Assembly: GCF_013373865.1 (NCBI RefSeq)
Contig: NC_050470.1
Coordinates: 4,634,373 to 4,698,372 of the forward strand
Length of the DNA stretch: 64,000 nt
Direction: 5' to 3'
Source: Monomorium pharaonis
Lineage: Eukaryota; Arthropoda; Insecta; Hymenoptera; Formicidae
Positions 35,130-48,220 of the stretch are shown piece by piece. The notes under the pieces are model-generated. The model did no database searches. It was given only the letters and a program-made list of their open reading frames with translations, and was not told the origin of the DNA. The position numbers and the translations under genes are program-made. Position 1 is the first letter of the stretch, and each line of letters starts with the position of its first letter.

Positions 35130-36242
35130 CTTTTGATCCCGTGAACGGGAGGTACGGCTATTAGAATAAGAAGCACAACAAGAATACTTGAGTGTGAAAA
35201 CCAGATTAAGATGTTATTCTTTTTAAATATTGGCATAAATTAAAAAACTGTCAGACTTTTCGAAGTGTTTGAAAATCTTAATCTATTCTCTAAATTAAAA
35301 TCAGTATATTATTTACTGATAGATCTTATTTGAATAATCCGATTTCAGCGTCATACTTATAACTATATCAGTGATATATACTGTCCTTCAGTGATAATAC
35401 ATTAATTTTGATATGTGTCCCTCCTCTTTATTCGGAATCACTGCAAGATTGAATAGTCACTGATGATCACAGTTATAGCCTGCAAATTAGTAACATTTCA
35501 ATTATTTAAATTTAGAGAGTATTTTTTTAAAGTTTAACATAGTAAAAAAGTGCTCCTTATTAAAAATCTGTTCAACAGTCTTAAATGAATCATTTATCCG
35601 AAGAATTCTATATCGTGACTACTATCAGAAATATTACACTTGTTATAATTTAAGAAATCTGTTCAGAGAACGTCTTGAAATTTTCGAAGACAGTTCCGAT
35701 ATTCAATTCGCGCAAAATAATAGCAGAGTAATTGCCAATTACGTATGTTAGTTTACGTACTGTGTACATGTTTGTGACTCGGAGGCGGATCTATTCCGGG
35801 ACGAACTATCGCAACCGCTCGAGGCGTTGTGTGTGCAAGGGCCTCGTTAGGTCATAACTCCTACGACGCGCTATATGAGTCGATCATCATCTAAGTCTCT
35901 TTCAATCTTACATTATATACACTGTCATATCGCAAGAGATCTTGCGTTGCTCGAATTTTGCCTTCTCCTCCTATCCATTAATTTCATTAAACATTTTTTT
36001 CTATTATAAGTTCGCGAAAAGTCGCTGAGCAATTTTCTTGGAATGCAATTTTTAGAATCGTTAATTTCAGTTATCATAGCCTATAAGATTTACGGACTTC
36101 ATTATGTAACAACGGCATTAAATCAATTTGGAAAGACATCGCTGAGCGCACGCTAAGTGCATCGACGAAACTACCGTCATCTTAAACACATATCTAACAG
36201 AAATTACAGAACTCCTTGCAGAGAGGAGAGAGAAGAGACACC

Positions 36243-36288
<46 letters not shown>

Positions 36289-37240
36289 CCGAATAAATAC
36301 AACGCGGCACATGAAGGGCCCGCCGGTTAAATTACGGCCGCGGAGGTATTGCATTTATTCCAACATTGCGCCAGGGAGACAAAATTGCGCCATTTTCCGG
36401 AACAAATGGTTCCTACATACGGAAGCAATACGCACCTTCTCGTATGCACCCCCTTCGGTACAAAATTATAACAGATATATCGCAACTTTCATCCCGTAGC
36501 GCGCATTTGCGTACGTACATTTGTGGATAGTACACCTCGTCTTTTGCAGCGTGGATGATTCACGTTTGCGCTGAATATGTTGGAAATGGAAAGTTATCGA
36601 ATGGCGTGATTTATCTATCGATGCCTACATTTGTCAACCGGCAAGATACTGCAAGTGTCAGTTACCTGACTTTTGTCAGCAGCGAGAATTCTGTCAGCAA
36701 ACTTATTACGCTTAGGACAAAACTACGTAAAGCAGGATATATATATAATTCGATCACACGTGAACATTACTTGCGCTTTAAATGTTACCTCTTACAAAAA
36801 TTATTACGTTGTTTCGTATTGCGTTATTCGATAATAGATATTATAATTTTTCATGATAAATGTGCAATATTACAATGCACAACATTCCTTAAATATTTAT
36901 AAAGCTAAATCAATAGAACTTTGATCGAATCGTTATTCATAATTATTGATAGTACTTATTTATCATTATCACGATACTCGTTATTTTTCCTTGTATATTC
37001 ACTATTTATCATTAAAAAATATTTTAAGTACATGTCTCGTGATTATTTTGATCAATAATGTATTTAAATTGATGTATTTAAATTAAATTATGTAAAAATT
37101 CAATATCATAAGTTTTGTTTTTTTACATTCTACAAATACAAGTCTGAAGCTTTAGATCGCGATTTAATATATGGATCGCGGATAATCAGATTCCTAGATT
37201 GGCTCCTCAGGTTTTATTCTTATGTTTTATTACGTCCGGT
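35123..37240. other. Putative intron, A+T-rich
   Basis: A+T-rich DNA after the donor-like site, with an (AT)n tract at 36.25 kb and a slightly CG-containing part at 36.3-36.55 kb. A 115-codon plus frame (36555-36902) has no recognisable motif. No gene supported. Confidence 0.45.
36246..36286. repeat. (AT)n microsatellite
   Basis: Perfect alternating A/T run of about 41 bases. Confidence 0.95.
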
Positions 37241-39330
37241 TCGCTCTCCGGAAAGCGGCATTAATTAAGCGGGAACGTGACGCAACGATGCTGCTGCGAT
37301 CGGATCCGACAATGCAGCGGTGCTATGCCTCCCGGTGTTAAATGCGCCTGGAGCACCTCGCTATCTGGAGACCAGGACAGGGGACGTGCCCCCCTCGTCT
37401 ACCAGAAGTACAAACTGGTTTCGGAAGAGAGAGAGAGATGCCGTCTCCTGCCTCCCGTGCCACCGTCCTCATTGCTCCCCGCGTGCCCCGCCCCCTCATT
37501 CTCTTTCTCATACGACGAAGCGAAGTCGATCGGGGCTCTCGTTCAAGTCGGGCCTCACTCGTCTTATTCTTCGGGTTCTCTATCTCGGCGAAAAATCTAT
37601 GTCAACCGACATGTTGACACGTGTTTAAATGTGGCGGGCGCGCGAGCTCGCGCGGAAAGAGACGGGGGAGCGGAGCCGGGAGAAGGGTCTGGAAGTCGGG
37701 TTACTGGTATGCAGTGTCGGATTTCGCGGTGTCCCGGGTAGGGTAAAGGGGGGAGGAACGCACACCTCGAGATGCAGTGGTACGTAGGAGGGTGTATACG
37801 CATACGCGCGCGCGACACGCACGCTCGGCTCGCCGGCCGTCTCATGAATCAAAACTATTCGTGACGGGAGGGAACGGACAGGGACAGAAGGAGGGAGGAC
37901 ATACGTGTTTGCTTACAATAAGCGGGAGGTCATGTCGCGGTAGCTATCGCATTCTGCTGATCCGAGAGATATGAATTTAATTTTATTATGACGTGAGTCG
38001 GACCGGCTATCTTCGAATCGCGCCTTCGCTCCCGCGGAGAAAGGGGTAGACGCGCGGAAAAGGGCGGGAGAGGGAGAGAGAGAGAGAGAAAGAAACGGCG
38101 CGATACGAAGAAGGATAGGATGACCTATTTTAATCCAACGACTGACCTTTCGAAAATGTTGCGCGCTCGGGAAGGCAGCGACGTGTAATTGTTCGGCTGG
38201 AGAACGTTTGATCGACGTGGAATCTGGAAACAATATAAACGGATAATGGCGAACGATGAATACTACTGCGAATCTCGCGAGCTTTCATTCTCTCGTAATC
38301 TCGCGCAGCTAGTTTGTTGGAATTGCATGAGCTAAGTCACTCCCAGGTGTTCCGCGAAGCAAATGCTTGCATAAAATCTATGATTACTTTCAAGTGCTGT
38401 GTAGCATTATTCCAAAGTTGGGAAAATTTGGACGGGATTCCAGATGAGTTGAACAATATAAAGATAGTATTCTGTAGGTCCGAAATTTTATGACATGCGA
38501 AACAGAACAGTAAAACTCGATACTGACTAGAAATCGAAAGAAAATATTACCAAGTAAATTAAATAGAAAGGACGAAAACATAAATACTTCTTTATGTTAA
38601 TTGAAGATTTTGTGGAGAGAGAGAGAGAGGGAGAGAAGAGAGGTTTCAAATAACGAAAGACGAAAACTCGGAAACCACTTGGCTTCGTATACTGCGTAAA
38701 ACGATTCGACTTTCACGTTGATTTTAAATTATGCAAGCTGAAATGAATGGCGTCCAAGTTAGAGCGACGAGCAACTGGAATAATAAATCGATATCGATTC
38801 AAGATCCAGCAGATTATTTGCATGTTGCGCAAAATTGCATGGCACAATCTATATAAACGCACTAATTAGGCTGACAATGACATCCGGTGACTTTTACTGT
38901 CGTCCAACACGCATCCGCGACACGGCGCGCAGGGGTGTCGCAGGGCGCGTTTCGCGTGTGCGTGCACGCCAACGCGAGCCGGCAGACAGACACGGCTTCA
39001 TACTTTGCGCGCCGGTAAATTAATATTCGCGAGTGGGCGGCGCGCGCATAAATATTCAAAAGTAGGCACGTTCGGCCGTCTCGTCTGACTCATTGGGTCG
39101 CCGGCTGAGTCTCACCCCGTCGGTTTTCACTTTCCGAGCGTTTTCGCTTTTCAGCGCGTCGAGTTGTACACCCACAAACCAGATAACGTACGTGTGGCGA
39201 GTTCGTGGAAATCATATAAACACGATTTACCCTCTGCGACAGAGGCTTTCCCCCAGCAATTACCATCTTCCATTGCGACAATTAGCGCGCGGAGAATCGT
39301 TTGATAAAAAGGACCATCCATGGTAAATAC
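37241..39330. other. CpG-rich region
   Basis: CG-rich DNA at 37.25-38.3 and 38.85-39.3 kb around a less CG-rich middle with short GA runs (38.07-38.09, 38.62-38.64 kb). Overlapping frames up to 154 codons (37277-37741) share the same bases in several phases and on both strands and lack domains, so none is called. Confidence 0.45.
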
Positions 39331-40680
39331 CAATAAACAGGTGATTGTATGGATCATCGGAGATTCACTGATATTTACGAGAGTATATATTTTTACAAAC
39401 CTTTTTTCTGTGCTACTTATTTTTTGTTATCTCTCCACGCAAAATGCCACGAAATGTTTTTACATGTTGAAATAGTCATATTAAGTATATGCTTTTTTTA
39501 TATCACATTAAATCGTATCATATCGCTGTAATCGTATTTCGTTAAAACAGGAAAATATTATATATATGTATATATATAATAATCACAATTGATATTAATG
39601 ATTAATTAATTGATAGAATATAGTGATTACTCCAATTGATATTGCCTTGTTCAGAGATATAGCTTTAACTTGTTATGATCACTTAATTCCATTTAGTCAT
39701 CGCCGGTATGCATTCTGTATAGAAAAAAATACATTTTGCATACTGGGGTTAACGGGATGGAGTCATCGCGGTTCGAGGAATTAATTGCATCGTGTGGATA
39801 ATTAATGGTCCCGAATCGTTGATGGCGTTTGAATCAGGGCTGATAGAAATGTAATGCCACTCGATTTATATCGTGCGCTATTGGAGAATATTTCAATAAT
39901 GTAAACGTGGTCCGTGTGGTATATTTATTTCCGTACGTGAATAATCGTCGCCGTTATGTAGCGCTGTTTCAATTGCGGATTGTAAAAATATAATGGTATA
40001 CGATTTTAAACAAACATCTTTTACCGCACACAGGAAATGTGTATTAAACTTTCGGAATACATTACAATGACTTTAAATAATACATTCTTTTGAGTGCACT
40101 CTGTATAGAGACTGACCCAACAAAGCGCTGCAAGTTATACAGAAATTATTAAAAATAACGGCAAAAATGTATATAATATAATTATATTAATAACGATCAA
40201 TTATGGATAGAAATCATAACATTTTTTAATGGATTTAGACTTTAAACAAAATATTAAATTGCAGTATGCTTAATGAAAACATACTAAAATGTAAAATTGC
40301 TTATTTAATTGCTACAAAAAATATATTCAGTTACATTTTCATTGGGAAAAAGCAAATTTGTTTAAAAAATATACTCCTAAACTTTAAACCATGCAAACGC
40401 ACAGACATATCATTTATAATTTTTGTGTATATTTTATGCATGAAATAATTGTACGAGCACATTTAGCATTATATATGTAATATACAGAATACCTAATATT
40501 AAATTAATGACTGCTTATCATCAAATTACCATTAGTAGAACTAGAATAAACGGCAACACATCGAACATTCTGATAATCAATCCTGTTGCAAACAGTTAAT
40601 GAAGCTTTATTATTTTAATTAATTTAATTATATAAAGCAATTCCATATTAAAAAATTTCTTTTTCAAATATTACGCACGT
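39331..40680. other. A+T-rich non-coding stretch
   Basis: A+T-rich throughout, with short alternating AT palindromes near 39558-39580. No gene, RNA or transposon terminus recognised. Confidence 0.6.
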
Positions 40681-40865
40681 GTATCTTTACTGCATATGTC
40701 GCGTCGTTTCACCGACCGACACGCAGATAATTCGTCGGCTAGTATTTGTCGACTCTCAACGACCTTTTCTCAAAAGCGTGATGAGCATAATAAAGATAAG
40801 TTTATTAGAATAAAAATCTTCCGAAAGGCTAGCTCTATTCATGTAACGAAGCGCTGAAGAAAGAA

Positions 40866-40899
<34 letters not shown>

Positions 40900-43030
40900 C
40901 GTGCCGGGGTCAAGTCGCGCGCGCGCGCGTAACTAGATACTTCAGAAACTCTCATTATAATAATCCGCTGGCGCAATGGTCGCGCCCTGTGAACCGATAT
41001 TAAGAAGATATTGTCGCAACCGTATCGGTGAATCACTCCCACACATGGCCTGCTGAACAATGCATCAGTCGGCGGATTACTAGTGCTCACACTGGTCGAT
41101 TACGCCACGTTGACAGGAGGGTCTCTCTCCCTTGATCGTTGCAGCGAGAACATTTTGATACGCCGACGTTTCGCGATAATAATTAGACGGCTTTTAATAA
41201 ATTCCATCCTTTGTCCTTTTGTCCGAGTTATCGGTTAATAATAGAATTTCATCGGAAGATATAAACGACTCACGAAAAATTGCAAAGACGTCACGAAGGG
41301 CTGCGCTAAAACGATTATTCCAGAAACGAAATACCGTTTCTAAATTTACATTTAATCGATAAACATAAAACACTTCCAGATTTATCTGAAACCCTCCTAA
41401 AATGTTTCACTTTAAAAAAATTTTGTATTTCAATGTTGTTAGTTTATAGCGAGTCCATTAAAACCTGAAATAACAGTGATGAAAAATAACAATGACGTCA
41501 TCGGTGACTTTTTGTGTCTCACAGCATTATTACGACATACATGGACGTTTACAGCCATACGATTAAAAACAGTTGACCGTGTCTAATCGCTAAGATGGAA
41601 TTAGTTATTACGTACATTTATACATGAGGTAATCAGCTTGGAACTTTTATTACGGACATTCCAGCATCTTTAAGTTATTCTGGTCTTTAACAAAGCACAA
41701 GAAGACATATTTAAAAATTAATTTGAAATCAATAAATATCATTAGATATTCTATTAAATATTATATATAAATCTCAGATCCATAGAATCCAGTTTTCTTG
41801 AAAACTATTGAAATAAACCTTGAAATATATTTATAATAACAGACATAAGAGACAGACATTTTATCATGTAATAATAGGATTAACCTTCTTTTTTGCAATA
41901 GATCAATGGCAACTTGATCAATTTTCATGATTTCTACATCAATATTATCATTTTCAATGAGACTAAGTCGAGCATATTAATGTTTATTAAAGCAAAAAAA
42001 TTGATACCATAAGTTTATCAATTTATAATTAGACGTCGATGTTGAATTTTTTATTTACATCGAATTTAGTGTCATATTATACTAATTCGAATAAATATGA
42101 ATTAATTGATTCGTATCACTAATAAAAAGGAACTCATCGATGTATGTGTGTATGTGTGAGACAAGCATGCGGCAGTGACAGTTTCATCTTCGACAAGAAA
42201 TAGCAGTGTGGGAAAGTTGTTATTCATATTCAGTTTTAAATTAACTCCTAAAATATGGCTCGCGTTGTTGCAGAACGAGATTATATAATACCACGATTTT
42301 AACTGCAGCGTACTTAGTAACACTACACAAGGTGTAAGCTGGTTTTCAGCTGGACCACATCGCGGCGAAGGGGTTAATGAAGGCGCAGTCGCCGGCCATT
42401 GCGGGACCATAAGCGACATTAGCTTTATTAAATAAAATCGCATCAAGAGGATTGTATAGGACAGGGTTAATTGAATGATTGGGTCTCATACGCTCACTGA
42501 GCGCATATATGCGTACACATGCGCACACACAGACACACATACGCACGTACAAATGCACGCGGTAGTCTCTATTCAGTGCGCGTCCGTTCATATGTCGTAA
42601 AACACTTTGGCGTATTTCGTTTGACGCAGTTTGCGCATTAGTAATGCAAATTCCGCCAGTCGGCCGGCTTTGGCAACGTGGATTTTCAGAGAATACCGAC
42701 GCGACCAGTGCCTTTTCGGCCCTTCGAGAGAGATGGTAATTCCGCATCGCCAAGGGCGCGTTAATTTTGATATGTACGTCCGCAACCGCCGGGCGAATTA
42801 CACCGCCGCCATGCATAACGCATGGGAATCGAATGGAAATCGACTGGCATCACGGAGAAAGACAGGCGGCAAACGAGAAAGAGAAAAGGGACAGTGCCAA
42901 GTCAGTAGCTCTGACGTTGTCTCCTTGCCTCTTTCGATCGTACAGCTTCACGGTCACGCTTTACTGTCTGAGAGCGAAACGTTCAACCCTCTCTATTCTC
43001 CTACATAATGTTGCGATGCTGTTGCGGTAA
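40681..43030. other. Mixed-composition non-coding stretch
   Basis: CG-containing ends (40.7-41.3 and 42.1-43.0 kb) around A+T-rich DNA. CA-rich repeats occur at 42510-42560. The 156-codon minus frame at 42346-42816 and the opposing 125-codon plus frame at 42631-43008 overlap and show no family signature. Confidence 0.45.
40860..40899. repeat. Interrupted (GA)n microsatellite
   Basis: GA-rich run with AAA interruptions (AGAAAGAAAGAGAG and so on), followed by CGCGCGCGCG near 40919. Confidence 0.9.
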
Positions 43031-45890
43031 ATATTAAAAGTTGTTTTCAATTTTAAATTTACCTGATGTCGCTCTTGAAGTCAGAATATCAAGTCGAAAT
43101 TTATGATATGTACACAAAAAAAAATCTGCCTCTCTTCTCATAACACGAATATAAACCTTTTAAAATTGTTATTACATATTATAAATATAAAACATGTTAT
43201 AAATGTCAGTAATATGTTTTTCATTTAAAATATAATATATAACAAGAAAGACAATCACTTACAATTGACGGAATCATACAGAGTGCATCGCAATGCTTCA
43301 AAAGTGAATACATCAATTTTATTACGTTGTTAATTTTATTGCAATTATGAAATAAATATGATATTAATTAAGATAATAATTAATTTGAAACAGGATAATG
43401 TTGTGATTACACTGCTTGAATATTATTTATATCAGGTTTTTTAAGTTGTACATAATTCTTTTACCGTGCATAATAATCCTAGGGCGAAAATACAGTTATA
43501 TATGGATAATTATTAATTTACTAAAATAAAAAAATTGATTATAAATAATTATTATACTCTCTTACATTTTTGTGTCAATAATAATACATGATTTTTATAT
43601 CTTTATAAATTATTGTTTGATACATTATATATTTCAACATGTATTCTCATATAACTGTGACAATTCAATTTATTATACTATTATTCATTTATATATCTGT
43701 TCAGAGAAAAGTGATTTCTCTGGATACGAGGAAAAAATATTTTCTCTCTGGATAACGACGAGTCAGTCGACATTTTGATCTTTCGCCGCCGTTCGTCGAC
43801 CTCGTGTTTCCTCGAAGTGTTACTTTACGTCGTTCATTCCGCGCACTGTTTGGCTTCGTAAAATCGTCCCCTCCCCCCATGCGCTTTTCTTTCTTCTTGC
43901 CACTTTGTTTCTCGCGACGCGCGCTTATTTTCAGCACAGACACCATTTCGCGGGGTAAAGATTCACGGATTTTCGCGGATGCCTTCGCAAAGGCGCCAAG
44001 AGCCACCGTGAACTCGAAAATTGCGGTCTCAACGAGTTACATGAAAAAGATCCGGCGGACTCTGGGGGCAAATGCAAATGATAGCAAGCTCGCTGGTTCT
44101 TTTGATCTTTCTGAGCATCATTTCAGAGATTCGTTTTTGTATGATTTTAATATTATGAAATATATCATGAACTTGTAGAAAAGCTTTAGTGCGATTTCAC
44201 CATAATTCTTAACGTATCTTTTATATTATAAATTTCCAGGTAGGCCACGGATTTGTAGGTATGACCTACAAACTTTATAAGAATAAACTATGACTTTTAG
44301 ATAAATTAGAAAAAAGAAACTGTATTATGATAAATAAATTTGTGCAGTAATGCAAATAATTATTGTAATATTCCATATTTTGTTATTTACTGTGCATTTA
44401 TTATTAACTTTGGAGAATAATAATTCAGAATAATAATAATAATGTTTCACAGCTGAATTTGTTGGTGCTGATGTTTCTTATGATTTTGCATACATTTTAG
44501 AGTTCGCATCATATAAATTTTGAACTTTGATATTCTTCAAAATTCAATTCCTGGAAATATTTAATATGCTTCTTCGCGATCAGAAAAGAAATAAACTGTT
44601 TCATGCGATATTTGTGCGACGTGATCGAACGTGTAGATATTATTAACACGAACAGAGACTACGAGGGGGCTTCTACTTCGATCAATCGGGATCTCTCGGA
44701 TTACGCGCTACACGCTGGCCGATCCAATTCAGCTCCCCTGCCCCGTTACCTGCCTAATTAAACGGAACTAATACTGACGTTGCACGTAGTAGCGCTGAAA
44801 ACGAACCTGCACACACAGACGGGCTTGCTAGGTCCATTTTTCTCATACGTTCGTACACAGGCGGCTAAACCGCAGGAGTAAATACAACGTTGCAGAAAAT
44901 CACGTGTGATCTATACGGTCGAGGAAACCACTACGAGCTGGTGATGTTTTCAAGTAATTTCGCCGCTCATCCGGTGGTTTAACTTGTTAAAATAAAATAC
45001 AACTTTCCCTTAATTTCAAATAATATTTACTTATCTGAAAATGTTTGTTATTCGAAGAAAGAAATTTCAAGTTCTGAAGCATAGGTACCGTTTGGTGATT
45101 TAATCGCCCGTGAATGTAGACTGTAAAGCTAGTATGTAAAGTAGGGGGATATCCTCGCGCGGAGATACGAAAAGGACATCTATTAGATACGATTGATCTC
45201 GTAGGATTCTGCGGCGAGCGACATTACTTAACCCTTAATGCCTCGTCCGAGAAACGATCGAGTTTAATCTCGCAGAAGCTACGTGCCACACGACAGAATG
45301 CAGTAGCTTTCGCATGCCTTTCTTCCCTCTTCCTCCTTTCCCCCCTCCCGCCTGTTTCTTCTTGTTCTCCTTCCCGAGCGTTTCTCGCCGCAGGATGCGG
45401 CTACCAGGCAGATGAATAGATAGCGGCTAATTTTCAGCGTTCATTAGAGCTGCGGGTCTCCGTACGCGTGTATTCTCGTTGCGCTCGCGCGACACTTACT
45501 GCCGGACTCGTACTTGCACGCAGGGCCGCAACGTAATCCCTTTAACACATTTGCATCCGTAACGCAAACGCGCTGCTACGGTAGCACATCAACTTTTCAC
45601 GTGAAGTTATGCGAAAATTTGTTACTCTCTTGCCTTGTGACAGTTTTATAAAATCAGCAATTTAAACCGGAATTTACTTATATTATATAGTAATTTCAGC
45701 ATGATTTTGATCTCGAGACAAAAACCGATCTCTGTTTATTTGTGACAAAATAGAAATACAACGTTTTATCTCTCGGAGAAACTTTCGGCAAAATTAGATT
45801 AAAATATTTTGAAAAATTCCACCATATGCTTCGATGAACTATACGTAAACTTTTCATGAAGAAACAATATTGCAATATTTTTTTTACAGA
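43031..45890. other. Mixed non-coding stretch
   Basis: A+T-rich at 43.03-43.73 and 44.17-44.6 kb. CG-containing patches lie at 43.73-44.05 and 44.65-45.6 kb. The 124-codon plus frame at 43804-44178 and the 101-codon minus frame at 43701-44006 overlap and are unrecognised. Confidence 0.5.
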
Positions 45891-46299
45891 AGTAAATACG
45901 AACAAAAAAAAAGGGAGACAAGCCAAATTATCGATCCCGCTACAGTTCGAATCACAGTCATAGCCTTCCGACAAAGCGAATGCATCGCTTCGCTGGAACG
46001 GCGTGGCTGATGCAGCCCTGCTTGTACGATACGAAAGCCGCTAGCAGAGCGGCCGGTACACATTACGTACGTGTACGTACGTGTGTCTCTACCGTGCCGG
46101 TGAAGAGATCGCAGCGGGGAACATAGAGGCACGCCAAGAGAGCAAATAAAGAGATCCGGCATCCCGGAGAAATCTAATTCCTAATTGGTGCTTCGCTCTG
46201 TACCCTGCTCGTGTCGGTTATCTACCGCTATCGAAGCGCACGACTGGACTTTGTACCACTGCTGCTGCCTGCAGAAAGGATACTACTGAGGGAGGGAGG

Positions 46300-46338
<39 letters not shown>

Positions 46339-46790
46339 GGGGGAGAAGGGAGAGAAGAGAATACCACGGAATAAGACGAGAAAGAGATGGAGAAAAGGGA
46401 CGGGAGGAGGGAAAAAATAATGGCTGCGGTTTAACTGTCAGACACAAAGGGGGTTGAAACTGCCGAATCCATACGAGTAGCGCTAGGGTGAGAGAGCGCG
46501 AGAGAGCCCTCCCGGGCTCGATTACAAAAATTGAATGTAGCCTCACCTGTCAGTCGGCGAGACGGACGCGTGTGTTATCGCGTTAGGTGTAGAGTGAGCT
46601 TTATACCACCGCTGGGTATCGAACGTCGAGAGATCTAGCGCGCGAATATCGAACCGTAAACCGAACGGATGAAAGTCGAGTTCTTAGCTTGAGTTATTCC
46701 CATGGATAAATTATTTCCCATTGTGTTTAACGCCGGGAGATCTATCGCGTGAATAGTGATTGAAGGGGCAAGTGAACGGGGAAGGTATAT
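45891..46790. other. CpG-rich patch with homopurine tract
   Basis: CG-containing DNA with a near-palindromic ACGTACGT..ACGTACGT run at about 46065-46082 and the homopurine tract listed separately. No gene supported. Confidence 0.5.
46288..46361 (+). repeat. Homopurine tract with G-quadruplex motif
   Basis: Seventy-four consecutive purines. It begins with four GGG runs separated by single A (GGGAGGGAGGGAGGG, 46290-46304), continues as (GA)n and ends in GGGGGG and GGG runs. This meets the standard intramolecular G-quadruplex pattern and the requirement for a triplex-forming homopurine strand. Confidence 0.85.
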
Positions 46791-48220
46791 GTCACGTATT
46801 CTTAAGCTGTATCATAGCTATAAATAATTCTTCCATTGTATCATGTATATACCACCGATTGTACTAATCGATGATACATGCAATCGGCATTACCTCCTTC
46901 TCTAAATATCAGTTTAATAACATTCAGCAAAATTGAATTATCGATTGACAGGGATTTATATTCAATCGGATCAGTGTACCCTTTTCACTAAGAGTTTTTA
47001 AAATGTTAGAAAAGCGATTGTATCTTATTTATTTTCTTGATTTATTACAGATTCACGCGTAATGATTTATAAAAAAGTTGGAATTAGACAAAATGATGGA
47101 ATAAGTATTAAATTGTAATTATTATATGTATATCTTGTTCATTATATTCAAAACTGAAAAAAATTAAAAACAAAATTATGATATGGCTCTTCTTTCTTAT
47201 CTCTTTCCATGTCGGTTTTTCATTAATGTAATCGCAGACGCGTATTAGTAACGAATCCACGAATAATTTGGCTTAAAAAAAGAAGGAACAGAATCTCGAA
47301 AATCTTCGCTCTTTTCGCTACAAGGATCAACTTTTTTTCTCGCGCGACGTCACCGTAAAATTGGCGAAAGATTCTCCAAGGCGCTCTCGAAGGGTTAAGC
47401 ACCATGCAGCCTTGAATACGGATTTTTCTCACAGAAGTTAACTCGGCATAAAATAGAGCCGTGTCCGGCGCATGCATCCCATCGCATATACTCATTTACT
47501 CACACTCTCGCGCGGCTGCATTTACATCGCGTCGCTGTGTTTGCGAGAGAAGAAGGGCAGAGAGCTCGCGCAATTTAACATCGGCTCGTTCGTTAACCCT
47601 CCAATGGTCGCGCGTGAGTAATTGTAACGGTAATTGTAACGTTCGCGCGGATGATGGAAAATCGTTCAATAAAAATTTCGCATGTTTTATATTTTAAAGC
47701 TGCAAAATGTTCATTGCCGTAAAACGCATCTCGATGTCGTAATAATGGAGAAATTTTTGAATAATCTGCATATAAGTGATGTTAAATGTAAGATAATTAA
47801 ATAATATCAATTATATAGATAGAATAACAATGAGGCATATTTCTGAGGTAAGAATGAATGATCGCTGACTAGCGTGTATGCAAATCGGCAGTCAGTCGCA
47901 TATGAAAAACCGTGTCACCTCAAGTAACAGCGTCGACGGTCCCTTTAACATAAGAATATCAGGATATACCACGAGATATTCGCGCATTGTCCAGTGGAAG
48001 AAAAATGCGCGGTGGCGGCGTCCGCCGAGTGATCGAGTGCAGTTATGACGCTTCGGACGGCGCACTCGTATTCGAATAAAAGCCGAGCGTGGGAGGTGAG
48101 AGAGTGAATAATAACTGAGAGAGTAACGTCCGCCACGCTCTCGGGGAGGCCTGGACTCGCCGCGACTACTCTCGCATCTCAATTCCGCCGTTCGTTTCAC
48201 GCTTCGTATTGTTTTTTTTT
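46791..48220. other. Non-coding stretch
   Basis: A+T-rich to 47.2 kb, then CG-containing patches at 47.4-47.66 and 47.9-48.2 kb. A short compound hairpin lies at 46837-46878 (TGTATCAT/ATGATACA outer, CGATT/AATCG inner, 11-base one-sided bulge). No supported gene. Confidence 0.5.

Noticed and set aside
34625..35164. 179-codon plus-strand open frame
   Set aside because: Most of it is a glutamate-arginine repeat from the (GA)45 tract; it lacks an ATG start and crosses the donor-like site.
42346..42816. 156-codon minus-strand frame
   Set aside because: No family motif, overlaps plus-strand frames of similar length, and includes a CA-repeat-encoded low-complexity segment.
46837..46878. TGTATCAT/ATGATACA compound hairpin as a microRNA precursor
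   Set aside because: An 11-base one-sided bulge separates the stems; unlike a processed precursor.
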